Origin: Actinomycetes bacterium | GTDB lineage: Bacteria > Actinomycetota > Acidimicrobiia > Acidimicrobiales > JABEUL01 | Direction of reading: 5' to 3' | Assembly (NCBI GenBank): GCA_021777355.1 | Contig: JAJYDO010000002.1 | Location: 30,254 to 85,488 of the forward strand | Length of the DNA stretch: 55,235 nt | Shown: in pieces, positions 35,578 through 44,601 of the stretch | Layout: the number at the start of each line of letters is the position of its first letter | How positions within the stretch are numbered: the stretch's first letter is position 1 | The notes under the pieces: generated by a model | Database searches by the model: none | What the model was told of the DNA's origin: nothing | What the model saw: only the letters and a program-made list of their open reading frames with translations | Made by a program: the position numbers and the translations under genes

Positions 35578-35684
35578 TCTGCACTCCTTTGACAAAGCCA
35601 CAATAGCGCCGGTGTCAAGTTATAGTGAAATTGGAAAGCAAAATAATTTTGTACTCCTCTTTCCCAAATATAGATGAGGTCGAT

Positions 35685-38456
35685 ATGTCAGAGCCAAAAG
35701 ATAAGTCTCAAACGCTAAATAGCTATAGAAAGAGATTTTCTTGGGATAACACTCATTTTGGCACGCACTGTGCCAACTGCATTTCAAGCTGTACTTACAA
35801 AGTTTATTCTTCAGCAACGGGTGTTCGTTTTCAAGAACAAGCAGGAATTTACCCTGGTCTTGTCGCAGATGCACCGGATCGAAACCCGATGGGATGTCAG
35901 AAGGGGTCGGCTTGGCATATGCAGTTGGACTCAGAAGATCGCCTTAAGTATCCATTAAGAAGAGTTGGGCCGAGGGGATCTTCGAATTGGGAAGTAATTT
36001 CTTGGGACGAGGCATTGGATGAAATCGCAGATAAATGCATTGATGCCATTTTAGAATCGGGTCCGGAGTCAGTAATTGTAGATGAGAGCGCTGAAGGCGG
36101 GATGGTCTCGATTGCTGCACATTTGAGGTTTGCTTCAATTCTTGGCGCTACCTCACTCGATGGTATTGCCTCTGTTAATGACTTCCCCGCAGGGCATTAC
36201 ATGACTTTCGGCGCAATTACCGGAGGTGCAGCGGCAGCCGACTCGTTTTTTGCCGACACAATATTAATCTGGCATGCAAATCCTGCATATTCAAGAATCG
36301 CATACTTTCATTACCTGTCAGAGGCCCGCTATCGTGGAGCCGAAGTTGTGTTAATTGCGCCTGATTTCAGCCCAAGTGCGCCACACTGTGACATCTATGT
36401 CCCTATTGTGCCAGGAGCAGACTCTGCTCTTGCGCTTGGCATGTGCAAGGTAATTGTTGAGGAAGGATTGATGAATGAGGAGTTTGTTAAAGAACAAACC
36501 GATTTATCACTATTGGTCCGACTCGATACGAATGAGCTTCTAAGAGGGAAAGATGTAAACGGGGACACAAGTTCAATCTCATTTTTCCACTACGATAAAT
36601 CGCTTGGCTTAATGCCGGCCAGTCAAGAGAGTCTTTTGACGAGCTATGACCCTGTTTTAAAGGGGAACTTCAAAGTAACCCTAAAAGGCGGTGAAACTAT
36701 TGAGGTCGCCCCTGTATTTGAGCTTCTTTTAAAGGAACTTAAAAAATACGATGCAGACTTTGTTAAGACTGCCAGTGGAGTCAATTTCGATACTGTCCAA
36801 CAATTGGCCAGAAAAGTGGCAACAGGCCGCACAAAAATCCTGGAAGGCTTTGACACCGCCAAGCATTACCACGGAGACTTAATGGAGCGTTCCATGAATC
36901 TTCTCCTTGCTTTAACTGGCAATTGGGGCGGGAAAGGTCGGGGGCTTGATACTTATGTGGTATTTCCTTTTGATGGCTCTTTCATACAGGAGATGAAAGA
37001 AGGGCCAAGCGTTCAAAACAGTGAGGCCGTTATTGAAATGATGTCCGCATTATTCGGTTCTTCTTCAAAAGAAAACCCAACTGCGCTAAGCCGCCCCGGA
37101 ATTTGGGATTTCATGTCCATGTCAGCTTCAATGTCAAGTACCACCCCGCCAATATATTTCTGGTTAGACCACTGCGGTTACGAAGAGATGTGGAAAAAAG
37201 AGCAGTGGAGCGACTCCAAACGACCTCTGGTAGATATCATCAGGGAAGCAAGACCCGAGTGGGAAGCCTTCATTAGACCAGGTCGCGACAAATCTCCGAA
37301 AATCCTTTTCCAGCCCGGAACCAATGCGTTGAGGAGAACTCGAGGCGGGAGGAGAATGCTTTTGGAGAATTTATGGCCAAAGCTTGATTTAGTAGTATCA
37401 ATTGACCAAAGGCTAAATTCTGCTTCACTGCATGCAGACATAGTGCTGCCGGCCGCCTACGACACAGAGCGGGTCAATTTGCAATATCCCATTACTCATT
37501 CATTTGAACTGGCATTTGGCGACAAGATTTCAGATCCCAGAGGTGAATCTAAATCCGACTGGAGCATTTTCTCGCTGATCTGCGACGCAATTGCTAAAAG
37601 ATCACTTGAGAGGGGACTGGGCGACCATATTGTTGGAAGATCCGCTCCTAAGCCTTTAAAAGAAGTTGGCAATGCGTTTTCAAAGCACGGTAGGCAAAAA
37701 GACGACGAATCTTTTGTAGACGAGCTTCTCCGCGACTCCGGGCTTAGTGGAGTTTTAGATGAAAATGCTTCCCTTGAAACAATTAGACAGAAGGGCTTTT
37801 TGGAAGTTCAGACTAATGGGACATTTCCTCATGGAAAATTTTTAGGCACTTCAATTGATCCCGAGGAGACTTTTAGCGCATATAAGTGGCATTGCGAGAA
37901 TAAACTGCCCTATCCAACAACTACCGGAAGAGCAACTTTTTACATAGATCACCTGTGGTTCATTGAAGCGGGCGAAGCTCTCCCGACACATAAAGATCCC
38001 CCTCCGATAGGCGGCGACTATCCCCTCGCACTCACCGGGGGGCATCCGAGATGGTCGATCCACGCCTGCAACTCAACCAATCCGATAATACTTGAGACCA
38101 CCAGGGGTCACCCGACGGTAATTATTAATCCGAGCGATGCGCAAAAAAGAAACATAAGCGACGAAGACCAAGTTGAAGTATTCAACGACTTGGGTAAATT
38201 TAAACTTGAGGCCAGAGTCTCCCCATCGGTTCGACCTGGCCAAATAGTTCTCTACTCTGCATGGGAACCCTATGGCTTTAATTCTTGGGAAGACGGAACA
38301 ATGGTTGAGGCTGGGATGTTTAAATGGCTTCATTTAGCGACCAACTGGGGACATTTACGATTCTCGCCAATGCAGTGGCAGCCCGCTCAGTTCGACAGAA
38401 CCACAAGAGTTGATGTAAGGAATGCAAATAAGAACCGGCAGCGTGGACAAAACTAG
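35685..38456 (+). CDS. type II DMSO-reductase-family catalytic subunit, alpha3
   Basis: ATG 35685 (GAGG 5 nt upstream) is preferred over the upstream start at 35625 and gives 923 residues, matching alpha2's 922. FS0: His28 or Cys29, Cys32, Cys36 (GTHCANCISSC) and Cys71 (NPMGCQKGSAW). The predicted Mo ligand is Asp166 in NDFPAGHYMTFG. Later blocks are NWGGKGRGLD, PGTNALRRTRGG and TGGHPRWSIHA. No export signal is seen. It resembles alpha2 more than alpha1 (shared YRKR-x-SWD opening, CQKGSAW, TKILEGFDTAK/TKIIEGFNAPK). No beta, gamma or delta gene follows; it is on the opposite strand, so its partners must come from the main operon or elsewhere. Confidence 0.88.
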   Translation: MSEPKDKSQTLNSYRKRFSWDNTHFGTHCANCISSCTYKVYSSATGVRFQEQAGIYPGLVADAPDRNPMGCQKGSAWHMQLDSEDRLKYPLRRVGPRGSSNWEVISWDEALDEIADKCIDAILESGPESVIVDESAEGGMVSIAAHLRFASILGATSLDGIASVNDFPAGHYMTFGAITGGAAAADSFFADTILIWHANPAYSRIAYFHYLSEARYRGAEVVLIAPDFSPSAPHCDIYVPIVPGADSALALGMCKVIVEEGLMNEEFVKEQTDLSLLVRLDTNELLRGKDVNGDTSSISFFHYDKSLGLMPASQESLLTSYDPVLKGNFKVTLKGGETIEVAPVFELLLKELKKYDADFVKTASGVNFDTVQQLARKVATGRTKILEGFDTAKHYHGDLMERSMNLLLALTGNWGGKGRGLDTYVVFPFDGSFIQEMKEGPSVQNSEAVIEMMSALFGSSSKENPTALSRPGIWDFMSMSASMSSTTPPIYFWLDHCGYEEMWKKEQWSDSKRPLVDIIREARPEWEAFIRPGRDKSPKILFQPGTNALRRTRGGRRMLLENLWPKLDLVVSIDQRLNSASLHADIVLPAAYDTERVNLQYPITHSFELAFGDKISDPRGESKSDWSIFSLICDAIAKRSLERGLGDHIVGRSAPKPLKEVGNAFSKHGRQKDDESFVDELLRDSGLSGVLDENASLETIRQKGFLEVQTNGTFPHGKFLGTSIDPEETFSAYKWHCENKLPYPTTTGRATFYIDHLWFIEAGEALPTHKDPPPIGGDYPLALTGGHPRWSIHACNSTNPIILETTRGHPTVIINPSDAQKRNISDEDQVEVFNDLGKFKLEARVSPSVRPGQIVLYSAWEPYGFNSWEDGTMVEAGMFKWLHLATNWGHLRFSPMQWQPAQFDRTTRVDVRNANKNRQRGQN

Positions 38457-38507
38457 CTGATCAGGTATTATTTTTTGACCTTGCGGGCACACTGGTAGAT
38501 TTGGGAT

Positions 38508-39323
38508 ATGACAAACAAATTTGAGAGCTCAAATCCCCTCGCACTCGTCACCGGTGCTTCCAGTGGAATAGGAAAAGAATTTGCCGCCAAACTAGCATCG
38601 GGCCAATCTGCATTCAACCAAAAACATGACCTGATTATTGTTGCCAGAGATGAAAGCAGGTTAAATGAGGTGAAAGACAATCTTGAATCTTCATACGGTG
38701 TCAATGTTGAAGTTATCTCCGCTGATTTGCAGACTGCCAAGGGAGTAGCTTTGATGAAAGAGAGATTTAAAGATAGATCTCGATCCATCGATGTGCTAAT
38801 TAATAATGCTGGATACGGTTACTCCGGAAACTTTGGCGAAGTAGAATTGAAGCATTCGATCGGCCAGATCGATTTGAATGTCAAGGCACTGGTGTCACTT
38901 ACTTACTTTGCAATCGAATCAATGAGACGCTCGGGCGAAGGATATATTTTGAATGTCTCTTCGGTTGCCGGATTTATGCCTGCACCAACGAGTGCAATTT
39001 ATGCAGCCTCGAAAGCTTTTGTGACCAATTTTTCACAGGGAGTAAGAGAAGAGATTAGCGGCACCGGGATCAAATTGACCTGCTTGTGCCCTGGTTTTAC
39101 TCGCACTGAGTTTCAGGACCGGGCCAATGTCGACCAAAGAAATATTCCGGGGTTCATGTGGCAAAACGTCGGGCAAGTTGTCGATGCCGGTTTAAATGGA
39201 CTTGCAAAAAATCACGGACTTGTCACCCCAGGAATACATAATAAAGTATTGGTATCTACAACTCATGCAATACCTTCAGATGTATTGCGAACTATAGCCG
39301 GGTTGGTTGCAAAGCGTCTATAA
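38508..39323 (+). CDS. short-chain dehydrogenase/reductase
   Basis: The 271-residue protein is a classical SDR: the cofactor motif TGASSGIG near residue 16, NNAGYGYSG, and the catalytic Ser in LNVSSVAG with Tyr and Lys in YAASK. After the first strand the basic residue in ARDESR suggests NADP(H). The C-terminal part (CPGFTRTEF, then a hydrophobic tail) resembles the SDR subgroup with 3-oxoacyl or long-chain ketone substrates. It starts 51 bp after alpha3 on the same strand and might be co-transcribed with it, which would allow oxidation of an alcohol made by the molybdoenzyme (inference). It is convergent with ccmH. Confidence 0.88.
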   Translation: MTNKFESSNPLALVTGASSGIGKEFAAKLASGQSAFNQKHDLIIVARDESRLNEVKDNLESSYGVNVEVISADLQTAKGVALMKERFKDRSRSIDVLINNAGYGYSGNFGEVELKHSIGQIDLNVKALVSLTYFAIESMRRSGEGYILNVSSVAGFMPAPTSAIYAASKAFVTNFSQGVREEISGTGIKLTCLCPGFTRTEFQDRANVDQRNIPGFMWQNVGQVVDAGLNGLAKNHGLVTPGIHNKVLVSTTHAIPSDVLRTIAGLVAKRL

Positions 39324-39352
39324 CGTTATTGACCAAAAAATATTAATATATT

Positions 39353-40372
39353 TCACTTCAACGGAGGAGTCTTATTGTCAGCTTTATACGCCAGGATAAT
39401 TTGAGACCTGCCTGCATCAATTAGTTCCTGACTTGGATGGTCGGCCAAAAAACTTTCAAACTGGACTACTGCCTGTGCAGGTTGATCGTCGTCATTAAAC
39501 AAAACTGTTCCCAGGTAAAGTCTGGCTTCGGCGAGAGTCGGATTTATCTCGATTGACTTTTGAATTTCTGCTTGGCCTAATTCCACGAGAGAGGGATCGT
39601 GGTTTGCTTCCCCTGATTGAGATACTAACCAGCCTTGTTCGCATAGGGCGTACGCGTTTTTCGGATCTTGGTAAAGTACTTGCGAATACATGGCCAATGC
39701 TGCTTGTTCCTGATTATCGGCGCTGAGATTTCTGGCATCGGTCAGTAATTTTGATACCGGGACATCGCCTGAGGAAGTTTGTCTTCCGGGAAGTTTTAAC
39801 CCTGCCATCAAACCGGCAAGATAAAGAGCCGCTATGGCAAACAAAAATATGGATCCTCTAAATAAAAACTTTCGTTTGCTTCCTAGGAACGTCTTATAGT
39901 CATAGGTTTTCTTGTTTCGCTTTGATTCGGCAATGATGTCTTTTTGTGACAGTATTTTCCGCTTTATTCCAACACTAATTAAAAACACCATTATTGCCGC
40001 AATTAAGCCAATCGGAAACCACCATGCCAAACTCGCCAGAGTGCTTCCAGTGGGGGCCAAAGAAATTCCAGATCCATAGGCGCTTTCGAGAGTCGACATG
40101 ATCTCTGAGTTGCTTTGCCCCGCCTGTAGGTCACTTAGGACTTCAGCTCGTATATCTACAGCAATTGGTGCCGAGGAGTCTAGAACGCTTTGCCCTTCAC
40201 ATGCAGGACAGCGAATCTCGGCATCTAATGCTTGTGCTCGCTCGGTTACGCTCATAGGAGCCGGTTTAAGCAATACTAAACTCACAGCGCTTAAAAGCAA
40301 AAGAGCAATTAAGCCCCATCCTATGCGGTACTTTAACTTATTATCTCCTTTTTCGCTCGAGATTTCATTCAC
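39353..40372 (-). CDS. ccmH: cytochrome c maturation protein CcmH with CcmI-like TPR region
   Basis: The start is GTG 40372, overlapping the ccmG stop by 8 nt (GTGAATGA); a start at 40429 would lie within ccmG. The 339-residue protein has a first membrane helix at about 18-35. The thiol-reducing motif RCPACEGQS follows with Cys55 and Cys58, and DIRAEVLSDLQAGQSNSEI is the CcmH/CycL fold. Two further helices follow, then a soluble TPR-like domain (ALAMYSQVLYQDPKNAYAL, and so on). This fuses CcmH and CcmI functions: reducing and presenting apocytochrome c. It is the last gene of the ccm operon. Confidence 0.9.
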   Translation of the reverse strand: MNEISSEKGDNKLKYRIGWGLIALLLLSAVSLVLLKPAPMSVTERAQALDAEIRCPACEGQSVLDSSAPIAVDIRAEVLSDLQAGQSNSEIMSTLESAYGSGISLAPTGSTLASLAWWFPIGLIAAIMVFLISVGIKRKILSQKDIIAESKRNKKTYDYKTFLGSKRKFLFRGSIFLFAIAALYLAGLMAGLKLPGRQTSSGDVPVSKLLTDARNLSADNQEQAALAMYSQVLYQDPKNAYALCEQGWLVSQSGEANHDPSLVELGQAEIQKSIEINPTLAEARLYLGTVLFNDDDQPAQAVVQFESFLADHPSQELIDAGRSQIILAYKADNKTPPLK

Positions 40373-40976
40373 CTGAAGACTTTGCCTTTGATATAACTGA
40401 ATCCAAACCTTGAACAGTAACTGGCCCAATTATTTTTGCCAGCACTATACCTTGTGGACTTACTACAAAAGTTTCCGGCGGTTCACTCACCCCGAATGCA
40501 GTGGCTATTGAACCTGTCGCGTCATTTATGGAAGGCCAATTAGACCCAGAGCTTTTCAAAAAACTTTCTGCATCACTTGATGGATCGTTGAAGGCAACTC
40601 CCAAGATAACTGCATCTCCAATTTTACTGTGCTGGAACGCAAATTGAACTAATTCCGGCTCCTCAATATGGCAAGGCGTGCACCAGGATGCGAAAAAATT
40701 AACCACGACATACTTCCCTCTAAATTCAGACAAGTTTACTAAACCGTTTCCGTTTAATGTTGTCCCAGATATTGAAGGAGCATTTGCCCCGACAAGCGGC
40801 GATGATGCCTGGACATTTCCGGCTTGGGGCCTTGAAGCTAAAATTGCGACAAGTCCAATTGCAACAAGCGCGACGGTGGTACTTGCAAGAATGACTACTC
40901 TGGAGCGACTCCTAGGAGTGAATTCCTTGTCCGAAGACGGAGTTTGGTTGAATTGGCCAATACCAGCTTCACTCAT
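40365..40976 (-). CDS. ccmG: thiol:disulfide reductase CcmG/ResA-like
   Basis: The 203-residue membrane-anchored thioredoxin-fold protein has one N-terminal helix at about residues 27-47. Its active site is FFASWCTPCHIEEPEL (WCxxC). The conserved cis-Pro region is in VSEPPETFVVSP. It keeps apocytochrome haem-binding cysteines reduced. The start overlaps the ccmF stop by ATGA and the end overlaps ccmH. Confidence 0.93.
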   Translation of the reverse strand: MSEAGIGQFNQTPSSDKEFTPRSRSRVVILASTTVALVAIGLVAILASRPQAGNVQASSPLVGANAPSISGTTLNGNGLVNLSEFRGKYVVVNFFASWCTPCHIEEPELVQFAFQHSKIGDAVILGVAFNDPSSDAESFLKSSGSNWPSINDATGSIATAFGVSEPPETFVVSPQGIVLAKIIGPVTVQGLDSVISKAKSSGE

Positions 40977-43024
40977 CTTTTCAACTCTTCAAGATCCTGA
41001 TTTGAAGATATTTCTGGGGTTGACTCGCAGACAGGTTCGATGGATTCGACATCGGTGCGAGTTGCAATTCGCTTTTTTCTAGATAATACGGATGCAAGCC
41101 CGCCAAAAAACACCACGAATCCACCAATCCAGATCCACGCAACCATTGGCTGAACAATAACTCCAACCACAACGCTCGACTGGTTCGCTCCCGTGGGTAA
41201 TTCGGCTACGGTCAAATAGACGTCTCGCATTAAATTCGAATCTATTGCCGGGGTTCCCACACCTTCATTAGAATTTCCAAACACGGTAATTGCTGGTCCG
41301 TAATTTCCAGATCCATTAATTTCCAAATTTGCAGAAGTAACTGTTTTCCCAGGCAGTTCAACAACTTTTGTCCCTAGGTAAGTAATTTTCACTCCGTCAA
41401 AGTAAGCAGATTTTCCCGGTGAGATATTCACTTCACCACGCTGGCCATACGAGAGGGCCGCCACCATCCCTACGCCAATTATGATAAGACCAATGTGGGC
41501 CACCATCCCTCCGCCCTCTCTCCCAATCAATCCTCTCCACCATCCAGACTTAGCTCTGTGGAAAGAAAGTATTGACGCCTTTATCTGAATTGCGGCCACA
41601 CAAAATGCAAAAGCAGCTAGACCAAAGGCACACAATGAAGCTAGATCTTTGACGCCAAAAATAACTAACATAAAAAACACCAGAGATCCCATGAGCGCGG
41701 GAATAAAAAGACGTTTCCGCAATAGTTCGAGATTGGCTCCTTGATAAGAAAGAACTGGCGCTACTCCCATGGCAACAAGTATGAAAAGTCCAATTGGCAC
41801 GCTCAATGAGTCATAGTAAGGTCTTCCAATGCTTATTGTGTCTCCAAATGCAGAAGCAACAATTGGGAATGTAGTTCCAACCAGCACAACCAAAGTAAGT
41901 GCACTAAAAGCTAGATTGTTAGCAACAAATGCAGCAGGACGGGACCAAGCGAGCTCAATTTTATTCCCGAGTCCAAGCAAGTGGCCTCTTGTGGCAACAA
42001 GCAGCATCGATGCCGCCAGGGAAACAATCAGTGCCCCTGCCAGTGCCGGCCCAACTGCTCCTGAATTGGCAAATGCGTGCACGCTTTCTATCACTCCTGA
42101 CCTGGTTAAGAAAGTACCTAATAGAGTCAGATTAAATGTTGCAAGCACTAGTGACATTGACCAAGTGGTAAGCATGGATCGATTCTCAGTGGCAATATTT
42201 GAGTGCAGTGAAGCAGTTGCCATAAGCCACGGCAAAAGTGCAGCATTTTCCACAGGGTCCCAAGCCCAAAATCCACCCCAGCCAAGTACTTGGTATGACC
42301 ACCAAGCTCCCATAATGATGCCCAAGCTTAGGCATGACCATGGGACCAACATAAATTTGCGAACCTCATAGAGCCAGATTTTCTCGCTCGATCCAGCCAG
42401 CAGCCTGCCGATAGTGAGCGCGAATGGGATTGTAAAGCCGACAAAGCCCGTGTAAAGCAGAATCGGATGGATCGCTACCAACAAATTGTCTTGAAGAAGC
42501 GCATTTGGTCCTGCTCCATCAGAGGGAATAGCCCCGGCGGTTCTCGAAAAAGCATCCGCCGGGCCTAATAGCAGAGCCAAAAAGAAAACAACGACTAAGC
42601 TAATTACGATTCTGGCCCACCAGATTACGAGTGAGTCTGATTTTCTATATCGATAGACAAAGACTGCATTAAATATTCCTAACAGCGCTCCCCAAAGCAG
42701 TATCGAACCGCTAAGTGCTGACCATAGTCCCGTAATGGTGTATAAAAGCGGAGTCTCCCTTGCATTGTTCTGCGCCACAAAGGCAATTGCAAAATCGTGA
42801 GTAATTAAAGCATGCTCCATTGCCCCAACTGCAATTAGAGTGCCCGCCAACGTCAGATATACATAAACATTGGCGTGCACAATAGAATGTGGTTTTTCTT
42901 CGCCGGTTGCTTTTTTTCCAATTCGCGAATATATAGAGTTCCCTATTACTAAAAGGCCGATCAGCGAACTTAGTAATGCCAGAAGTACTCCGGCTTTCCC
43001 TATGACTATGTTTAAGTCGTTCAT
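40973..43024 (-). CDS. ccmF: cytochrome c haem lyase subunit CcmF
   Basis: The 683-residue polytopic protein has about 15 helices. The tryptophan-rich haem-handling WWD motif reads WGGFWAWDPVENAALLPWL. His residues flank it in the usual places (LLVAIHPILLY, TASLHSN). CcmF and CcmH attach haem from holo-CcmE to apocytochrome c outside the membrane. The C-terminal part has a large extracytoplasmic domain before the last helix. The start overlaps the ccmE stop by ATGA. Confidence 0.96.
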   Translation of the reverse strand: MNDLNIVIGKAGVLLALLSSLIGLLVIGNSIYSRIGKKATGEEKPHSIVHANVYVYLTLAGTLIAVGAMEHALITHDFAIAFVAQNNARETPLLYTITGLWSALSGSILLWGALLGIFNAVFVYRYRKSDSLVIWWARIVISLVVVFFLALLLGPADAFSRTAGAIPSDGAGPNALLQDNLLVAIHPILLYTGFVGFTIPFALTIGRLLAGSSEKIWLYEVRKFMLVPWSCLSLGIIMGAWWSYQVLGWGGFWAWDPVENAALLPWLMATASLHSNIATENRSMLTTWSMSLVLATFNLTLLGTFLTRSGVIESVHAFANSGAVGPALAGALIVSLAASMLLVATRGHLLGLGNKIELAWSRPAAFVANNLAFSALTLVVLVGTTFPIVASAFGDTISIGRPYYDSLSVPIGLFILVAMGVAPVLSYQGANLELLRKRLFIPALMGSLVFFMLVIFGVKDLASLCAFGLAAFAFCVAAIQIKASILSFHRAKSGWWRGLIGREGGGMVAHIGLIIIGVGMVAALSYGQRGEVNISPGKSAYFDGVKITYLGTKVVELPGKTVTSANLEINGSGNYGPAITVFGNSNEGVGTPAIDSNLMRDVYLTVAELPTGANQSSVVVGVIVQPMVAWIWIGGFVVFFGGLASVLSRKKRIATRTDVESIEPVCESTPEISSNQDLEELKR

Positions 43025-43614
43025 CTACTTGTTCCGTTTTGCGCCTTAACCCGGTTTGGATGCTCTGCAATGTAAACGTTGGAGTGTTTTACCATTATTT
43101 GATTGGTCTCAAAGGTAAGAGAAGTGCCACCCGGTCCGCTTCCCGAATCAAAATGACCCACAAGCACAACAGGAATTCCTTGCTGGAACAGCGAAGGAGG
43201 GGACCCACTGTCAACAATCGGCAAAGTCACTCCATTTGCAGAAATTGAAAATAATGTCTGGACACCATCCCGCCTTATTGACCCATCTACAACCATTCCT
43301 TCGACTCTAAAAGTCGAAGTCCCAAGAGAGGATCTATCTGCTACAGCCTGATCAACGGTTTTGAAGTACTGAATAGAATTTGTTAAACCTTGATACATCA
43401 GATATCCAAATGCAGCGACGAGTACGAAAGCTACCGCTATAAGCCTGCGCTTTTTAGACTTTTTCGACTTCTCAATCTTTTTGGTGAGGAGATTCAGATC
43501 GGTATTTGGGAAGCCTTTAGATGAATCCAAGATCCCTATTGCTAAATCTTCGCTGGCAGTTGTAATCTCACCACTATCTTCGTTTTTGAAAACAGCTGTA
43601 TCTCTATCAGACAT
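43021..43614 (-). CDS. ccmE: haem chaperone CcmE
   Basis: The 197-residue protein has a long cytoplasmic N-terminus (about 60 residues, longer than the roughly 10 in E. coli), one helix and an OB-fold domain (STFRVEGMVVDGSIRRDG, VVLVGHFD). The haem-attachment segment reads KHSNVY, which keeps the His-x3-Tyr pattern (the His type, not the Cys-type CcmE found in archaea and some sulfate reducers). It starts inside the end of ccmD (8-nt overlap, ATGTCTGA) and overlaps ccmF. Confidence 0.92.
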   Translation of the reverse strand: MSDRDTAVFKNEDSGEITTASEDLAIGILDSSKGFPNTDLNLLTKKIEKSKKSKKRRLIAVAFVLVAAFGYLMYQGLTNSIQYFKTVDQAVADRSSLGTSTFRVEGMVVDGSIRRDGVQTLFSISANGVTLPIVDSGSPPSLFQQGIPVVLVGHFDSGSGPGGTSLTFETNQIMVKHSNVYIAEHPNRVKAQNGTSR

Positions 43615-43744
43615 CTTCTGGTATTGATTTGTCTTTACCGCCCAATAACTTAAGCAGCTTCATCTTCTTTAAATAAAGAGAAACTCCATAGATAGCCGTA
43701 GCCACTACCGCCACAACATAGCCTGCAACTACATAGCTATTCAT
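43607..43744 (-). CDS. ccmD: small haem-exporter protein CcmD
   Basis: A 45-residue reading frame (MNSYVVAGYVVAVVATAIYG...) with one helix followed by a basic segment KKMKLLKLL, the standard CcmD shape. Its ATG overlaps the ccmC stop (ATGA) and its TGA overlaps the ccmE start. CcmD helps release holo-CcmE from CcmABC. It is short enough to be missed by automatic calling. Confidence 0.88.
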   Translation of the reverse strand: MNSYVVAGYVVAVVATAIYGVSLYLKKMKLLKLLGGKDKSIPEDV

Positions 43745-44601
43745 CTCGCGTCCTCTGACTCTTTTAAGCGCTCCTGTATCGACATGTATATGTAGGCACG
43801 CTCTTTTGCCTGCTCTAAAAGCATATTTTCATATCTGAGCCTGACCAAATAAACCCAGACTAATGTCACAGCGACAAAACTGATTCCCATGGTCACAGCA
43901 ATTATTCCGTGAACTTTTAAATTAAGGTTTGGAGTGAGAACCGATGCCTGTTGATGAAGAGTATTCCACCAGTCAACGGAAAAATGCACGATTGGCACGT
44001 CAACTGCGGCAATAAGAGCAGTAATGGCATTTCGTGTTGCTTTGGCGCTTGGAGATCCTCCAACTGATCTCACTGCCATGTAGCCCAAATAAAGCACCAG
44101 CAAAACTGCCGTCAAAGTTAACCTGGCATCCCAAGTCCACCAAACTCCCCATGTCGTTCTCCCCCATATGGAACCGGTAATAAGCGTAAGAGCCAAGAAC
44201 AAAACCCCAACCTCGGCACTTGCCCCGGCTACTCGATCCCAAAACAGTGACCGAGTTCTTTTCCATAGCCAAAGAATTGAGGCAATTGTTGTAGTACCAA
44301 ACGCGAGATATAGTGCAGCCCAGGCAAGTGGCGGATGGACGTATAAAAGACGCCCGGTATTTCCGAGAACTTGGACCGGTGGAGTAACTACAAGCCCTAG
44401 AACCAAAGTCAGTAAAGTAGTCAAAAGCCCTAGAACTCCTACTGCTGTCCTCCACTTACAGTGATTGCTCGCCCAAAGTGCCCTTTCAAGCTCTCCGTCT
44501 ATTTGCGAAACTCCTGGTAATTGGGGTCCTAAATGCGCGACAGTGGGAACTTGGTCGCAACTATAACTTTTGTCTTCAGCGGCATTCACCTCTAGTGTCA
44601 A
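43741..44601 (-). CDS. ccmC: haem exporter subunit CcmC
   Basis: The start is probably TTG 44601, overlapping the ccmB stop (TTGA), giving 286 residues; GTG 44589 is an alternative. A start at 44682 would lie inside ccmB. Six helices are seen. The haem-binding WWD motif is WGRTTWGVWWTWDARLT and periplasmic His residues are in LYVHPPLAW and VPIVHFSVDWWNTLHQ. CcmC loads haem onto CcmE. An unusual hydrophilic N-terminus of about 50 residues with two or three Cys precedes the first helix. Confidence 0.93.
   Translation of the reverse strand: MTLEVNAAEDKSYSCDQVPTVAHLGPQLPGVSQIDGELERALWASNHCKWRTAVGVLGLLTTLLTLVLGLVVTPPVQVLGNTGRLLYVHPPLAWAALYLAFGTTTIASILWLWKRTRSLFWDRVAGASAEVGVLFLALTLITGSIWGRTTWGVWWTWDARLTLTAVLLVLYLGYMAVRSVGGSPSAKATRNAITALIAAVDVPIVHFSVDWWNTLHQQASVLTPNLNLKVHGIIAVTMGISFVAVTLVWVYLVRLRYENMLLEQAKERAYIYMSIQERLKESEDAR

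Noticed and set aside
35625-35684. Upstream start of alpha3
   Set aside because: The extra 20 residues have no counterpart in alpha2, are not an export signal, and the ATG at 35685 has a GAGG element.
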